Shown: piece by piece, positions 22,441 through 33,060 of the stretch | How positions within the stretch are numbered: position 1 is the first letter of the stretch | Layout of the letters: each line of letters begins with the position of its first letter | DNA from: Tupaia tana | Taxonomy: Eukaryota > Chordata > Mammalia > Scandentia > Tupaiidae | Length of the DNA: 64,000 nt | Assembly (NCBI GenBank): GCA_026018925.1 | Contig: JAKSZU010000004.1 | Span: forward strand, 34,739,233 to 34,803,232 | Reading direction: 5' to 3' | Notes under the pieces: model-generated | What the model was told of the DNA's origin: nothing | Databases searched by the model: none | Seen by the model: the letters and a program-made list of their open reading frames with translations, nothing else | Position numbers and translations under genes: made by a program

Positions 22441-22650
22441 TGGAGGTGGAGTCTGGCAGTAAAGAGTGTGAATGTTGGTGGCAGACTATTCACTGTTATG
22501 TATCCTTGGGCAATCTGCGTATGCTCCCTGAGCCTTCTCTGTAAAGGGCCCATTGATTCCTACTTCACAGAGTTGTTTTCAAGTTGAAAGAAAGCAAACT
22601 GTGTCAAGTGTTTAGTGCACACCAGGCACATTACACTCAAGTGGTAGCTA
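22440..22650 (+). repeat. MIR fragment
   Basis: Has 'atgtatccttgggcaatctg', 'ctccctgagccttctctgta' and 'cttcacagagttgttttcaa', in MIR order. Confidence 0.75.
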
Positions 22651-22677
22651 TTATTTTATCATTATAAAAGACCGCTT

Positions 22678-22960
22678 TGGGCCGGCTCCATGGCCTCATG
22701 TTTAGGGCAATCGGATCTCACATGGCTGAACATAAGGTTCAAATCCCATACCCTGTGGGTGCATGTGTGCATGCGTGTGTGGCCAAAATCCTGAAAGGAG
22801 GGAGAGATGGAGGAGAAGAGATTGCGGCATGACCATCTTACTGCGGGAGCTGGTGCTTTCTCTTCCCTCCCTCTCTCTCTCTCCCCCAGCTTCCCCCCAC
22901 CCCCGTCTCTCCGGTGAACACATGCACTGTCTAGAGTAAACGAACAAATGAATAAATGAA
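22678..22960 (+). mobile_element. SINE B, full length
   Basis: Head 'gggccggctccatggcctca', B-box-like 'aggttcaaatcccatacc', central module 'ggagaagagattgcggcatg', pyrimidine module, 'gcactgtctagagtaaacga' and an (AATG)n tail. It is the best sense example of B and shows that A and B share the central module but differ in the head. Confidence 0.8.
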
Positions 22961-23479
22961 TGACAACTTCACCACAAACCAGGCGTGTGGTTTGGGGTAA
23001 GTCACGCGGGTGTCTGAGCTTTGATCTTCTCACGTGTAGAGTGTGGAATTTTGACTGCAGTTCCTTCTCGTTCTAAAATGTACCATGTCTTTGAATCTCC
23101 TCTTAAGCCTTCATTTACTCTATTTTCATTGCCTGTCAGTGAGCAGAGATGCCTGAATTCAGATTAGGTTCTTGCCAGTTCTTATTCGAACTTGAGACAG
23201 TTTTCACCCATGAATGTCACTGTCACCAGTCATTTGAAAGGTGAAAAACTGTGTCTTGGTACTGAGCAGTGACTCCTTATAGAATTCAGGCAGATTACTA
23301 GAACATCTGGAATCTTGGGCAGCTTTCTTCATCCCTGTACCATGATAAGAGAAGGAAATTTGTTTTATTGCCCCGAAGACTTACTATGGGTCTAAACATC
23401 TTCGCATGTCCAAAGTCCACATTCTTGTGTCTCGCACTTTCTCATTCCTTTGTACTATTATCTAATGGTGTCACTCCAG

Positions 23480-23630
23480 AGTACTTTGATTTATATTGTC
23501 ACACTTGCCCCTCAGAACAATTCCATGGGGCAGGTCTGTTATCACTCCCGATTTACAGACAAGGAAACGGAGGGGTAGATTTGTAGATCACATAGCCCCA
23601 AAGGGTCAGATATGAGGGTCAAACTTTATC
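23480..23630 (+). repeat. MIR fragment
   Basis: 'atttacagacaaggaaacgg', 'gatttgtagatcacatagcc' and 'gtcagatatgagggtcaa' follow MIR. Confidence 0.75.
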
Positions 23631-23685
23631 TCCTTTCCTACCTTGCCTCCCCTGTTCCATCCTGCTTTCCAACCCGAGGTTGCGT

Positions 23686-23711
23686 GCACACACACACACA
23701 CACACACACAC
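23686..23711. repeat. (CA)n microsatellite
   Basis: About 13 uninterrupted CA units. Confidence 0.95.
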
Positions 23712-24239
23712 GGGAAAGCTTTAGCACACGCACTCTCCCTCCCCTCTTCTTTCTTCTTTTTTTTTAACCTAAGAACTTGAGCTGAGGCGATGGCTGTTAC
23801 ATTTATACTGCTAATACCTCTCTGAGCAGTAAGCTCATATGAAAAAAAAAAACAAACAAACATTTTTGTGAATCACTTTCCGTGGGTGTAGGTTTTATTA
23901 ATTATAGCAGCCTCCGTATGCACTTGAGGAAAAGTAGCTCTCTGATGGAGTCCTCAGATACCAACTTGGTGATAGCGAGGTTAAAGGACCCCAGGCCTCT
24001 TTCCTCCATCCTCGTCCCACGAAGATCTGAAAGCTGCAGTTGGGAGGTTTAGGTGAGCTGCAGGTCGTCACAGCTATTCTACCCTTCGTTTGACCTTGAC
24101 CTTGCCACTGCAGTTAAAGACTCTCTGAAGGAAAGCTCTGTCCACCCAGCCGCTTCCTTCCGCCGCCTTTCAAGTGCGTGAAGTTCTGAAGTCTGTGCAC
24201 GTTTTCTCAGGGTGAGGCTTGGTCCACATCTGGGTCAGC

Positions 24240-24500
24240 TTTATTCCACTTTTTTCTTTTCTGTTTTAGTCAATCAGTGTGAGTAACTGCTACATGAAAC
24301 CACAGAGAAAATGGAGTAAATATGTTGGAAATGCTAGAAAGTGATCTGCAGTTGTTTATTCCTTCAGCCTCACTTCCTGGGCTTTTAAAAAAGCATTCAA
24401 AGAGTTTGAGCAATCTTTAGGAGTTGTTCAGCATGCTACAAAAATAATACGGTCTGTTCTCTAGTGCGAAGGAACTTTTACCCTGTGCTCCCTGGTTTGA
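24240..24500. other. repeat-free stretch, possible conserved non-coding element
   Basis: No repeat recognised. It carries RUNX-like AACCACAG (about 24297), an ETS-like CACTTCCTG (about 24370) and AT-rich text with no open frame. Conservation is only inferred from its look. Confidence 0.25.
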
Positions 24501-24699
24501 AAGTCTAGGGGACTGTTCCGAAAGAGGGGACAAAGCCTCAAGGGGCAAAGGGACAAAGTCCTGGTTAAAGCTCTTAATAAGACACTTCATCTAGCATATA
24601 ATTCGGTACACTTAATCTATCAAGCAGTAGTCACGGAATGGTTTGTATTTCTCAAGGACAGGGATACTGTCTCGTACATCTTCACACTCTCCACCAGCG

Positions 24700-24830
24700 C
24701 TACCTCTAACGGGCGCTGACCAATCTGCCTAATCGCCAGATGCCTCAGTTTTCCCACCTGTGAAATGGGCACAATCGCTACCACCACTTCGGCTTGTTAT
24801 TCTGGGCACTAGAATGATATCCCATCTATT
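24700..24830 (+). repeat. MIR fragment
   Basis: 'gcctcagttttcccacctgt' followed by 'gaaatgggcacaatcgctac' matches the MIR 'cctcatctgtaaaatgggga' region. Confidence 0.75.
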
Positions 24831-25074
24831 AGTCATGGCAGTATTGTGCCATGCCTTTGTTTGGACTAAAGAAATGACTAAGGTTCCTGTTCTGGGAAAA
24901 GGAAGAAACAAAACATGAATTGAATAAAACGTTTAAACCATAAAACATTGAAAACAAAAACAAAAACAAAAAATCTCTTTGACTTGTCCAGGGGATGCAC
25001 TGAGAGAGTGGGGAAGGAATCGTTGCTGAAGCTGTGAGGGTTCAGTTCTAGCTATGAAAACGAAACTGGGTTTT

Positions 25075-25530
25075 CCTATTCATTCAGCCAACATTTCTCC
25101 TGCTTCTGCTCTATGCCTGGGTGTGATCAGGGTTACACACAGGGCCTCATCTCGGTCCTCAGGAGTTCCCACATTAGTGGGGAAGAGAAAGAGGATTGTA
25201 ATGCCAGGGGAAACTGCTCCACGGGCAACATTTACAACGTGCTGTGGGAACATAGGGGTCTGCTTAAGGGAACTGGAAAAAGCAGACCTCTTTCCATTTA
25301 GGTTGGAGCTTGAAGGATGAATAGGAGTTCGCCGGGACGGGGAGGTGACCAGTCTAGGATAGATAAGATGTACAAAGGCAAAGAGATGCTGTGGCTAGCT
25401 GTTACATTTCAGGGCTGTAAGAGGGGCTCAGGAGGACACGAGGCAGATGTCTCTTTGCTGCTTCTGGTTTAGGCTGGGTTGCCTCTTTAGTTTGGGGGAG
25501 GTGGTGGACGTGTCTTAGGAAGGAAAGGAT
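25075..25530 (+). repeat. L2, long 3' fragment
   Basis: 'ccaacatttctcctgcttct', 'caggagttcccacattagtg', then 'tggagcttgaaggatgaata' and 'ggagttcgccgggacgggga', in L2 order. Confidence 0.75.
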
Positions 25531-25579
25531 GTGGGCAGTTCTCATCGGACACTTGTGCTGCTAGTCCTGTTCTTTCCAG

Positions 25580-25897
25580 ATGGACTATTGCCACTACGGG
25601 GCAGAGGAGGATCTGCCGGCAGTCGTGGGAAGACACCGATACCCTTTATCTTGGTTGGGATTAACAAAACAAATTAACGAGGGTGTGAGGAGACACGCTT
25701 CAGACAAGAAATGGCCGAATTGGCTGGGATTGCTGAGAGCGAGGCTGATCATCTCCCCTATCTTGACTCGGCCGGGCCATTTCTTTCTTTACTCTCCCCC
25801 CTCTCTTTCCCAACACAAAGTCATGAGAAATACGGAGGAGATGAGGAGTATGCTAATTACCTGGATGGGCTCATTACACGTTGTAGGCAGACACTAA
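25580..25897 (+). other. unrecognised 105-codon open frame in CpG-retaining unique DNA
   Basis: Open from ATG at 25580, directly after an acceptor-like 'gttctttccag'. It has more CpG than its neighbours (for example 'ctgccggcagtcgtggg', 'gactcggccgggcc'). The predicted peptide begins MDYCHYGAEEDL and resembles no family I know. No downstream donor decides an exon. It may equally be a regulatory element. Confidence 0.2.
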
Positions 25898-26014
25898 AAA
25901 ATCATACTGTGCCCCATACATGTGTACGATTATTTATCAAGGAAAAATAATCAAAAGGAAAATAGAGTTAAGAGACATATCCCAAGAAAAGGGAATACTT
26001 TGTTGTATTTCTAG

Positions 26015-26015
<1 letters not shown>

Positions 26016-26045
<30 letters not shown>

Positions 26046-26085
26046 AGAAAGAAAGAAAGAAAAGAAAAAGGAAAAGGAGAAAAAG
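26016..26085. repeat. A-tract and (GAAA)n
   Basis: About 27 A followed by GAAA units and purine-rich sequence. No retroposon body was identified immediately upstream. Confidence 0.85.
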
Positions 26086-26089
26086 GGAA

Positions 26090-26799
26090 AGTTCCACTTT
26101 CAAGAATGCAGTGTGGTTTTATTTCTAGGAAGTAAAGAAAATTTAGCTTCGATATCTTTCTGTGTGTAGCTGTAGGTTATAAAGCTGCATCTCCCACAAG
26201 ATCTCAACTTGATAAAAGCATTACGTATACATATATAAAACATGTCACCCTTTGGGTTATCACATTTTCTTCTATATTTTCACAGTGTGTTTCAGGGAGA
26301 AAATAAATCTTAAATATTTTGAACAGAAGCTCCCAGTGTAATCCCTGTCCTCAGCCTCAGAAATAAAAACATATTTCTTGGGAGGAGGAGGAGGGATAGA
26401 ATTAGGGGTAGACTGCGTGTTCTGGAAAGAGTTTGGCTTCTCCCTTGTTGGTGTCACATTCACCGTTGGTGAAGATTCTGATGGGTCTTTCAGTATTCAT
26501 TTGACGTGTATTTATTGAGCAGCTACTCAGCCACTGGCTGCACCTTTTCAGGCAGGCTTATTTTGGACTGAAAGCCAGTCCCTGGCCTGACCTGCTGCCC
26601 CTACCCCCTGAGATTTTCTTAGTGAGCCTCAGTGTGGCCACAACACCCTGTGATTCTGTCATCGCCTCTCTCGCTGTGAGGCTGCTCCAGAACCTTCCAT
26701 AAACACACTGTCTAGGCTGTTTGGATAAGAGTGGGGGAGAGAAAATAATAAACTCAGGAGGGATGGCATGGGCAACGGGCTCATGCTGGCAGTTTTCGT
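26090..26799. other. unique sequence
   Basis: No gene. Short L2-like text 'gtgtatttattgagcagcta' occurs near 26505. Confidence 0.4.
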
Positions 26800-26827
26800 G
26801 GTGTTTTTTTTTTTTTTTTTTTTTTTT
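26800..26827. repeat. T homopolymer
   Basis: About 25 T, followed by 150 bp that I cannot assign. This could be the tail of an antisense retroposon of unknown family. Confidence 0.8.
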
Positions 26828-26977
26828 GATGGCTTTTCAGACAGTGTATTGTCTGCAGTTCAAAATGCTGTCCTCAGGAGGTGGTCCCTGCAAATGCCAG
26901 CCCCTGCTGGGGAGCCTTCTTTAGCAGCCAGGCCTCAAGTTCAAGGGAGAGTTCTGGTCGCCTCTTTGCCCGGTTGT

Positions 26978-27176
26978 CTTTTTAATTTGCTGCAGGGTGC
27001 ATCCGCTTGTTGAGAGAAACAGAGATCGAGAAAGTGGGAAGGCACCAGCCCGTGGGAATGACTGCAATCTCTTCTCCATTCCAGCGTGTTTTTCAAGCTG
27101 CCAGGTCTGGGAATTGAACTATGCAGTTAGTCATGGAGAACCAGCTGCCTTCACTACCACGCCACTGGCTGGTTCG
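26978..27176 (-). mobile_element. SINE B, old
   Basis: 'aatttgctgcagggtgcatc', 'gactgcaatctcttctccat', 'gggaattgaactatgcagtt' and head 'cactggctggttc'. Diverged and internally shortened. Confidence 0.65.
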
Positions 27177-27179
27177 GAT

Positions 27180-27850
27180 TGTTTCTTCTGAGACCAAACC
27201 TAAATATCAGGAGCCTCTGTGCCTATGTCAGGAGCTGTAGATTAGGTGTACAAATTTAATGGCTGTGTTTTAAAAATTGGGTTAATATTTCACAAACAAA
27301 AAGCTTTAGGATTAAAAAAAATGAGTAGGCTTCACTGGTTCTCACTTTTTCCTTTTCAGCAGTGGCTAAATAACCAGATCTCTGAAATTGAGTATTCAGC
27401 AAGGTGAAACACCAAGGGGAAAGTTTTATTAGAAACAGACATTTTAGTTGTGACAGATTACATGTGAAATTTCAGGAACAGACCCACAGAGCGCTGATGA
27501 CTTTAAGAATGTTCAAGTGTGGCTGGGCCTAGGAGGGTGGAGGGAGGGAGAAACCAGCCTGTCTGTGCAGTGTGGCCTCACTTCCTGGGGGAGAGGGCAA
27601 GCCGGAGGACAGGGAAGGGAGCCTGTGACAGGTGGTCACTGAACTCAGTATTTCAGCTCATACCAGGGGTCTGAAGACTTCTTCAGGAGGTAAGGGAGAG
27701 AAAGAGACACATACACAGAGAGAGAAGCACACAGAGAGAGAACTGTTAGACAAAAACCAAGAACCTGTAAGTCCAGGTAGGAAGATAGTTCGAATCCTTT
27801 TGAATGACTCTTGAGGCTTTTAAAGTCTGATCCCAACTTACCTGTCCGAA
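27180..27850. other. unique sequence
   Basis: Nothing recognised beyond a purine-rich stretch near 27690-27745. Confidence 0.4.
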
Positions 27851-28112
27851 TTTTTTTTGGTTTTGTTTTAACAGTTTTCTTTTTTGACTTAGGGTACATG
27901 CACTCGCCAGAGAGAGAGAGACAGAGGGAAAGTGAGAAATCACCCCCTCCGGGAATGGCCACACCACAATCCCTTCTCCATTCTCCTTCTGGGATCTTGG
28001 GCATGCACACACAGGCACCCAGTGTGATTTTCAAGCCACTGGGTCTGAAGCTCGAACCACTGTAGGCCATGTGGGAGTCCAGTGATGTAACTACTATGCC
28101 ATCTGCTGGCCC
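27851..28112 (-). mobile_element. tRNA-derived SINE A, older copy, intact CTCF-like head
   Basis: Antisense copy. 'gacttagggtacatgcactc' starts the body, and the head ends 'gccatctgctggccc'. The CTCF-like core on the minus strand (28097-28109) reads CCAGCAGATGGCA. Confidence 0.85.
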
Positions 28113-28238
28113 TTCTTTCCAGATTTTTTACTAACCTATGCCTACCTAAACCCCAGACCTGTCTTCTCTGCTTGGCAATCTTCCTTCAAGAATGAGTTCA
28201 GAAATGACCAGTAACGTTGACTGTTTAAAAAATGGTTA

Positions 28239-28435
28239 GGGCCTGGCAGATGGCATAGTGGTTAAGGTGCTGGACTCCTGTGGTTCAAATCCAGGACCTA
28301 GTGGCCTGAAAAATCACAACGAATAAATATGGGGTCATCAGAAAAGTCATGATGTATTTTTCTGTTTTCTTATGCAAAAATGCATCATGGATTTTCTGAC
28401 GATTCAATAGATAGATGAATAAATGAAAAAAAAAA
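28239..28435 (+). mobile_element. short-form SINE A interrupted by a MITE
   Basis: 'gggcctggcagatggcatag' head, B-box-like 'gtggttcaaatccagg', then an A-rich (GAATAAAT) tail which is split by the MITE at 28330-28407 and resumes 'gatagatgaataaatg' plus an A-tract. Confidence 0.75.
28330..28407. mobile_element. palindromic mariner-like MITE, copy 3
   Basis: Left 'tggggtcatcagaaaagtca', right 'ggattttctgacgattcaa', TA on both sides (28328-28329, 28408-28409). Nested in a SINE tail, so it moved after that SINE. Confidence 0.88.
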
Positions 28436-28664
28436 AATAGTGGTTTAAACTGCCAGTCCCTCCCTCCTTGGTCCCTCCCTGAGGCAGAATCAGTCCCTCT
28501 TCTCTACTCCTTCCTTGTGACTTGACTCATGAGTACTGTGAGAGTTGACAGTCACAGCATGGAAGAGCAGATGGGTCTGGGCCAGCCCCTCGAGGACACT
28601 GGCCCGGGATCATGTGAGATGCCATGTGTGAACGTTACCTGTCCACGGTGGTGCGTTGGGCCAG

Positions 28665-28875
28665 TGTGGACATAGTTACCCTTCATTGAGCACTTTGTGC
28701 TTGGTGTTTTCTCACCAAATCCGACTGTAACCACCTGTTAGAAGTATTATAGGGTCGTCTTCCTTTTAAAGATGAGGAAGTTGCATCCCCAAGAGGTTAA
28801 GAGGTTAGCTGCCCAAAGTTTCATTAAAAGTAAGTGCCAAAGCTGAAATCTAGACTCAGTTCTTCACCACCTTAA
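28665..28875 (+). repeat. MIR, nearly full length
   Basis: 'cattgagcactttgtgcttg', 'ttttaaagatgaggaagttg', 'gttagctgcccaaagtttc' and 'agtgccaaagctgaaatcta' follow MIR. Confidence 0.8.
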
Positions 28876-29039
28876 CCCTCATGTGTTGTGGGGCCTGTGC
28901 GGAACACAGACACGAGAAAGGCACGGACTTTGCCATCTAAGCTCTTCTTCTGGAGTGGAAGTTAGGCAGTTGCTGCCAGCTGGTGTACAATGCGGGATAG
29001 AGAAGAGTCCTAAGAAAGGGGCCCATAAAAAGAATGTGA

Positions 29040-29210
29040 GGGCCAGCCAGTGGTGCAGTGGTAATGCAGTACTCCTCTATCCTGAACCTGGGTCTTGGGT
29101 TCTGCGTTCATATCGCGAGGCCTCCCTGTACATGCTGGTGTGTGCACAGCACAAAGACCCTTTTGGGGATGCTTCTTTCTTTTTCTCGGAATAAATAAGT
29201 AAAGTTTCTT
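29040..29210 (+). mobile_element. SINE C
   Basis: Head 'gggccagccagtggtgcagt', A-box-like 'ggtgcagtggtaatgcagta', B-box-like 'gggttctgcgttcat', 'gcctccctgtacatgctggt' and an 'aataaataagtaaag' tail. Reference copy for family C. Confidence 0.75.
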
Positions 29211-29529
29211 AAAAAGTGTTCAGAGAGCTGAGTGATTCTTCAGAGAGATAAAGACACTTTGTGAAAAAGATTCACTACTCTTGTACCTTAATGACTGAGT
29301 AGGGTGTTTATAGCAGAATGGGGAAAAGGGGGAAAGTATGCGAATATGAGAATGGAAAAACTGACAGGAATAAAGGCTTGGGGGAGTACAAGAAAAGTGT
29401 TGGGGGACAAGCTTGAGAATGAGGCTCCCTTAGTCACTCTTTGTTATTACTGAGGACTTAGAGCTCATAAAACTTCCTGTCCTCTGCCCTTGGTGTTTTA
29501 CAGTAGAAGAGTCACTAACCCACATGCTT
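29211..29529. other. unique sequence
   Basis: No recognised feature. Confidence 0.4.
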
Positions 29530-29760
29530 ATGGTGGTTCTCAGCCAGGGTGGTATAGTTTTCTTGGGTTCGGAAGCATTTTCGATTGTCTCAGTGATAGG
29601 CTGGGGATAGAGGGAGTGGGCATATGTTAAGGAGTGTGCTACTATTGGCCCTCGGTGCTCCCTGAACCAAATATGCTAAATATCTTACATTGTATGGATC
29701 AGTCCTGCCCAAAGAAGAATTCTCCCACCCCAAGGACCAGTACCTTCCATAACAACCAGT
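29530..29760 (+). repeat. MER20-like hAT-Charlie element
   Basis: 'gtggttctcagccagggtgg', 'cattttcgattgtctcagtg', 'gtgtgctactattggccctc', 'gctaaatatcttacattgta' and 'cccaaagaagaattctccc' align in order with the MER20 consensus as I remember it. Confidence 0.65.
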
Positions 29761-30639
29761 GTGGGAGCCCCTCGAGGAGTATACACGTAGCCTTCACTGG
29801 GAAGTCTACTTCAGAAGTGCCCCTCTGGGAAGCCTGAATTTGCTCTTGGCCCTCTCCCCTATCAGACACCCTCGAATGGTCTAGCTGTTTTATCTCCAAT
29901 CCACCCTGAACCTTCAGAATCTGCTATTTATACTAACCCAAGATGATAACTGACAATAAAACTTCCTGCTGGGTTTCTTCCCCTGAATTATCCTCTGTTT
30001 CTGAGGCTATTAAAGGAAAAAGTAGGCCTTGTAGATTTGCGCAACCACCTTCCTCGCGTGAACAATAACTGCAAAACGATCCTTCTGATCTGGCTACCAC
30101 TGCGGTAAGGAAGAGGATAAAAAAGAGCATTCACGGGCCAGGCACTTCTCCAGGAGGGCCCATCAAGGTGGAGCACCAAGGGGCACATACTTGTGGAGAA
30201 AGTTTGAAAGGGACAGGGAGGGGGAGGGATTGAGGAAAAGCTTAATAATATGGTAATAAGAGATAACAGACTACAAAACCCCAGTGCAGCTGGAGTAAAA
30301 ACAGCCCGGTGGTGCACAAAAACAGGATTGAATGAGTTTCGTGTTTAATGTAAATACACCTGCCATTTGTTCTCTGAAGCACTGGTTACAGGTTTGGAGA
30401 TAAAACAGAGTTTTGAACACCATGCCAGTGTTATTTGCCTTTCCCCGGGATCACACTATAATACTTTGCTCCCCAACAGTCCCTAGAGATGAAATAGCAC
30501 GCTCTGACCAGCTCGGAGATTGCACCTGCTGGGGTTTCCCTTGGCCAGCCCTGCTTCTGCTCGGCCCTCATCTTAGACCCCTTGGCTGTTGACAGCAGAG
30601 AGGAGGATGAGAGCTGGCCGGAAGGAACTTGTGCCCATT
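29761..30639. other. unique sequence
   Basis: No gene recognised. Short minus-strand frames (e.g. 29988-30317) have no family resemblance. Confidence 0.4.
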
Positions 30640-31401
30640 GCTGCTGTAGGTCGTTTCACGCTCCTGCCTTGCCCATTCCCACTGCTATCAGGATAAAGCC
30701 CAGGGCTGGCTCAGGTGCAGTGGCAATGTACTGCTGGGTCCATACAGGAGGTCGTGGGCTCAGTTCTCTGGTTGACTTGTACATGCTAGAAGAGGTCACG
30801 ATTCTGGCTGGCTGGGAAGGCGGGGTGTGGCAGGGTGGCAGGGGGCATTGCTGACTGAGACTTGGACAGGGTGCCTAGCTCTCCTTTCCATCTCCGTATC
30901 TCTCATGAAAAAGACTAAAATAATAATAATAAAGGGCAAAACCCTCGGTTGTCTCCTACAAAGCCCCTGTCAGCTTTTTGCCTGGAGTCTCACCATTCTC
31001 TGACCATTACTCACCTCCAATCAGCCAGGCCTACAGTCAGTTGCTGGACTGTTACTGTCCCTGTTCAGCCTCAGAGCCGTTCTTCTCCTTTCCTCTTCAC
31101 CCTTCAGTTCTTCTTTCCATAAATAGACATTATATACCATTTCCTTAGGGCTGCTTTCCCTGAACCCAGACCCACATCTGAAGAAATCAGGTCCTTTCTG
31201 GCTTCAGTCATGGTAGATGTCCTTTGTGGCTCTTGTTTCCGTTTTAGTGATATATTTTGTGATTACTTGATTAATGCCTCCTTTCTACCAGACCGTGGGT
31301 TCCATGGAAGTAAGTCTGCTTTATTCTGCATAGGAGTTATGCGCCCAGCACCAACCTAACACCTGATCTGTACTCGATGAGCGTTGGTTCAATGAATGAG
31401 T
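30640..31401 (+). repeat. L2, split by a SINE C
   Basis: 'tatcaggataaagcccagg' before and 'ctcacctccaatcagccagg', 'gggctgctttccctgaaccc', 'accgtgggttccatggaag' and 'ggttcaatgaatgag' after the SINE at 30703-30930, all in L2 order. Confidence 0.7.
30703..30930 (+). mobile_element. SINE C in an L2
   Basis: Head 'gggctggctcaggtgcagtg', 'ggcaatgtactgctgggtcc', B-box-like 'gtgggctcagttctctgg', 'gacttgtacatgctagaaga' and an (AAT)n tail. Flanks 'ataaagcccagg' and 'ataaagggcaaa' are probably the decayed TSD. Confidence 0.7.
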
Positions 31402-31454
31402 TATTGATTGCATTACACATAAATTAGAAAATATAAATAAGCAAAGAGGAATTT
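31402..31454 (+). repeat. 53-bp direct repeat, left copy
   Basis: Matches 32383-32435 at 50 of 53 positions, in direct orientation, 981 bp apart. It holds the shared string ATTAGAAAATATAAATAAGC. I do not recognise it as a repeat family. Confidence 0.85.
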
Positions 31455-31459
31455 AAAAA

Positions 31460-32382
31460 AAGTAGTTGTGATCCTACAACCAAAAAAGTTAATTTTTAAT
31501 TTTTTGGTATATACTTTTTCTGATTATTTTCTAAAATAATATTACAATTTCTCAATACTTTGGTAAACAGGGTTCAATCTCCATTGAATTTATTTACTTA
31601 ATTTGCCATTATTTTGTTTATTTTTTTATTGTTAGAGGCGAATTTGATTGTGTGATTTATTGTTTTGCTGAAATTGATGCAAAATTATAAAAAAATGGCA
31701 GCATGCTTATGTCCCCAGTCAGCATTATACCTTTTCCTAAAAGAGGAGATGATGTGAAATCAGGACTGACTGTCTAGGGCAATGGAGACACAGAGGCATG
31801 TGGCAGTGGAGCTGTAGACCAGGCGGAGAGCCCTGGCCACTGGATATGGCTATGGCTGGTGGCAGGGAAAGTGTGTGTGTGTTGGGAGGGAGCCTGTTAC
31901 AATTACCACCTGCTCCTGGTGGTAGCTGACATTGTGGAGAAAGCCACAGTGGCGTTATGGCAGGAACTCTGCTGGCTCAGTAATGTGAACAAGCAAAATG
32001 GCTACCTTGGGTGATCTGGGACCGTCTGGGGCTGCTAAAGTGGGGATTATGGGTACAGGAGAATCCCTTAGTGTTGCTTCTAGTGCTGGGGCAGAGGGTG
32101 AGAAACCTGACCCAGAGAAGAGGGCTATTATTTCAAGTCAGAACCACCATCCACCTCTCTGACTCCTATAGTCAGAGACTCTTGTAGTGCCCCCTGGTGG
32201 CTACCCTTGTTGTTAACGCTGACTCAGGTGCCTTGACACCTGTGGTAAACCAAGCCAGTCCCAAGGTTGGTTTTAAGAATTTGCGTTAAAGAGTCACCAT
32301 TTTAAAGAGTACCATGTGGAGTCAGGATAGTAAAAGGCTGTCACCCGCCACTCTGCGCACTGAATACTTATTACGCAGTAAG
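31460..32382. other. sequence between the 53-bp direct repeats
   Basis: AT-rich on the left (31460-31700), more GC-rich on the right, with a CTCF core at 32186-32200. No open frame or known repeat. Confidence 0.4.
32186..32200 (-). promoter_or_regulatory. CTCF-binding-site core
   Basis: The minus strand reads CCACCAGGGGGCACT, an exact match to the best-known CTCF core. It is not in a recognised repeat. If bound, the motif orientation would favour loops towards lower coordinates. Occupancy is inferred. Confidence 0.6.
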
Positions 32383-32435
32383 TATTGATCGTATTACACA
32401 TAAATTAGAAAATATAAATAAGCAAACAGGAATTT
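32383..32435 (+). repeat. 53-bp direct repeat, right copy
   Basis: Partner of 31402-31454, differing at three positions. Confidence 0.85.
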
Positions 32436-32449
32436 TTATACAACATAAA

Positions 32450-32590
32450 TCTCACAACAAAGCAACGAGGTAGTTACCATGATTATCCCTAACTTATAGA
32501 CCAGGCACTCAAGACTTGGAAAGTGTTGGAACCTGAATTTGAACATAGGTCTGCCTGAGTCCAGACCCTTGCTTTTTTAACTGCTATTTA
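32450..32590 (+). repeat. MIR fragment
   Basis: 'acttatagaccaggcactca', 'ctgaatttgaacataggtct' and 'gcctgagtccagaccc' follow MIR. Confidence 0.75.
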
Positions 32591-33060
32591 CGAAGAATCT
32601 CAGTAGGTGCTTAAGAACGAGGCATGCTACTCTCTAGAGCGTTTGTGATCCAACGGTATGAATTGAAACAAGGCGAGCTCTGTGCTCCCATTTGGGGAAA
32701 GTTAATATTTCACATGCTCTCGAGAATTTAGGAGCTTGGTAAAAACTTACTATTAAACAGGGATTTTCTTTAATTCCTTTTGTTTAAAGATTTTCTTGTG
32801 AAACACTCTATGTACTGTGCCTCCCTCGGAGACGTCATTGGTGCCAGGGACCGTTAGGGAGTTTGTGTAAATAGAGAGAGGGCCAAGTGCTGCCCACACA
32901 AGTAGTGAGGGTGAGGCCGAGTGTGTGCAGCAGCTCTGCAGTTAGCCCAGGGCTCTGCGGAGTGTCCTGAGACCGCATCTGAGCCCCGAGATCTGTGCAC
33001 GGTGCCATCTCTGGAAAATGATGACCGGCACGAAGAAACCTCTCTGATCATGCATCGTCA

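Noticed and set aside
23606..23863. Minus-strand frame with a Cys-Val repeat
   Set aside because: Translation of the (CA)n microsatellite at 23686-23711.
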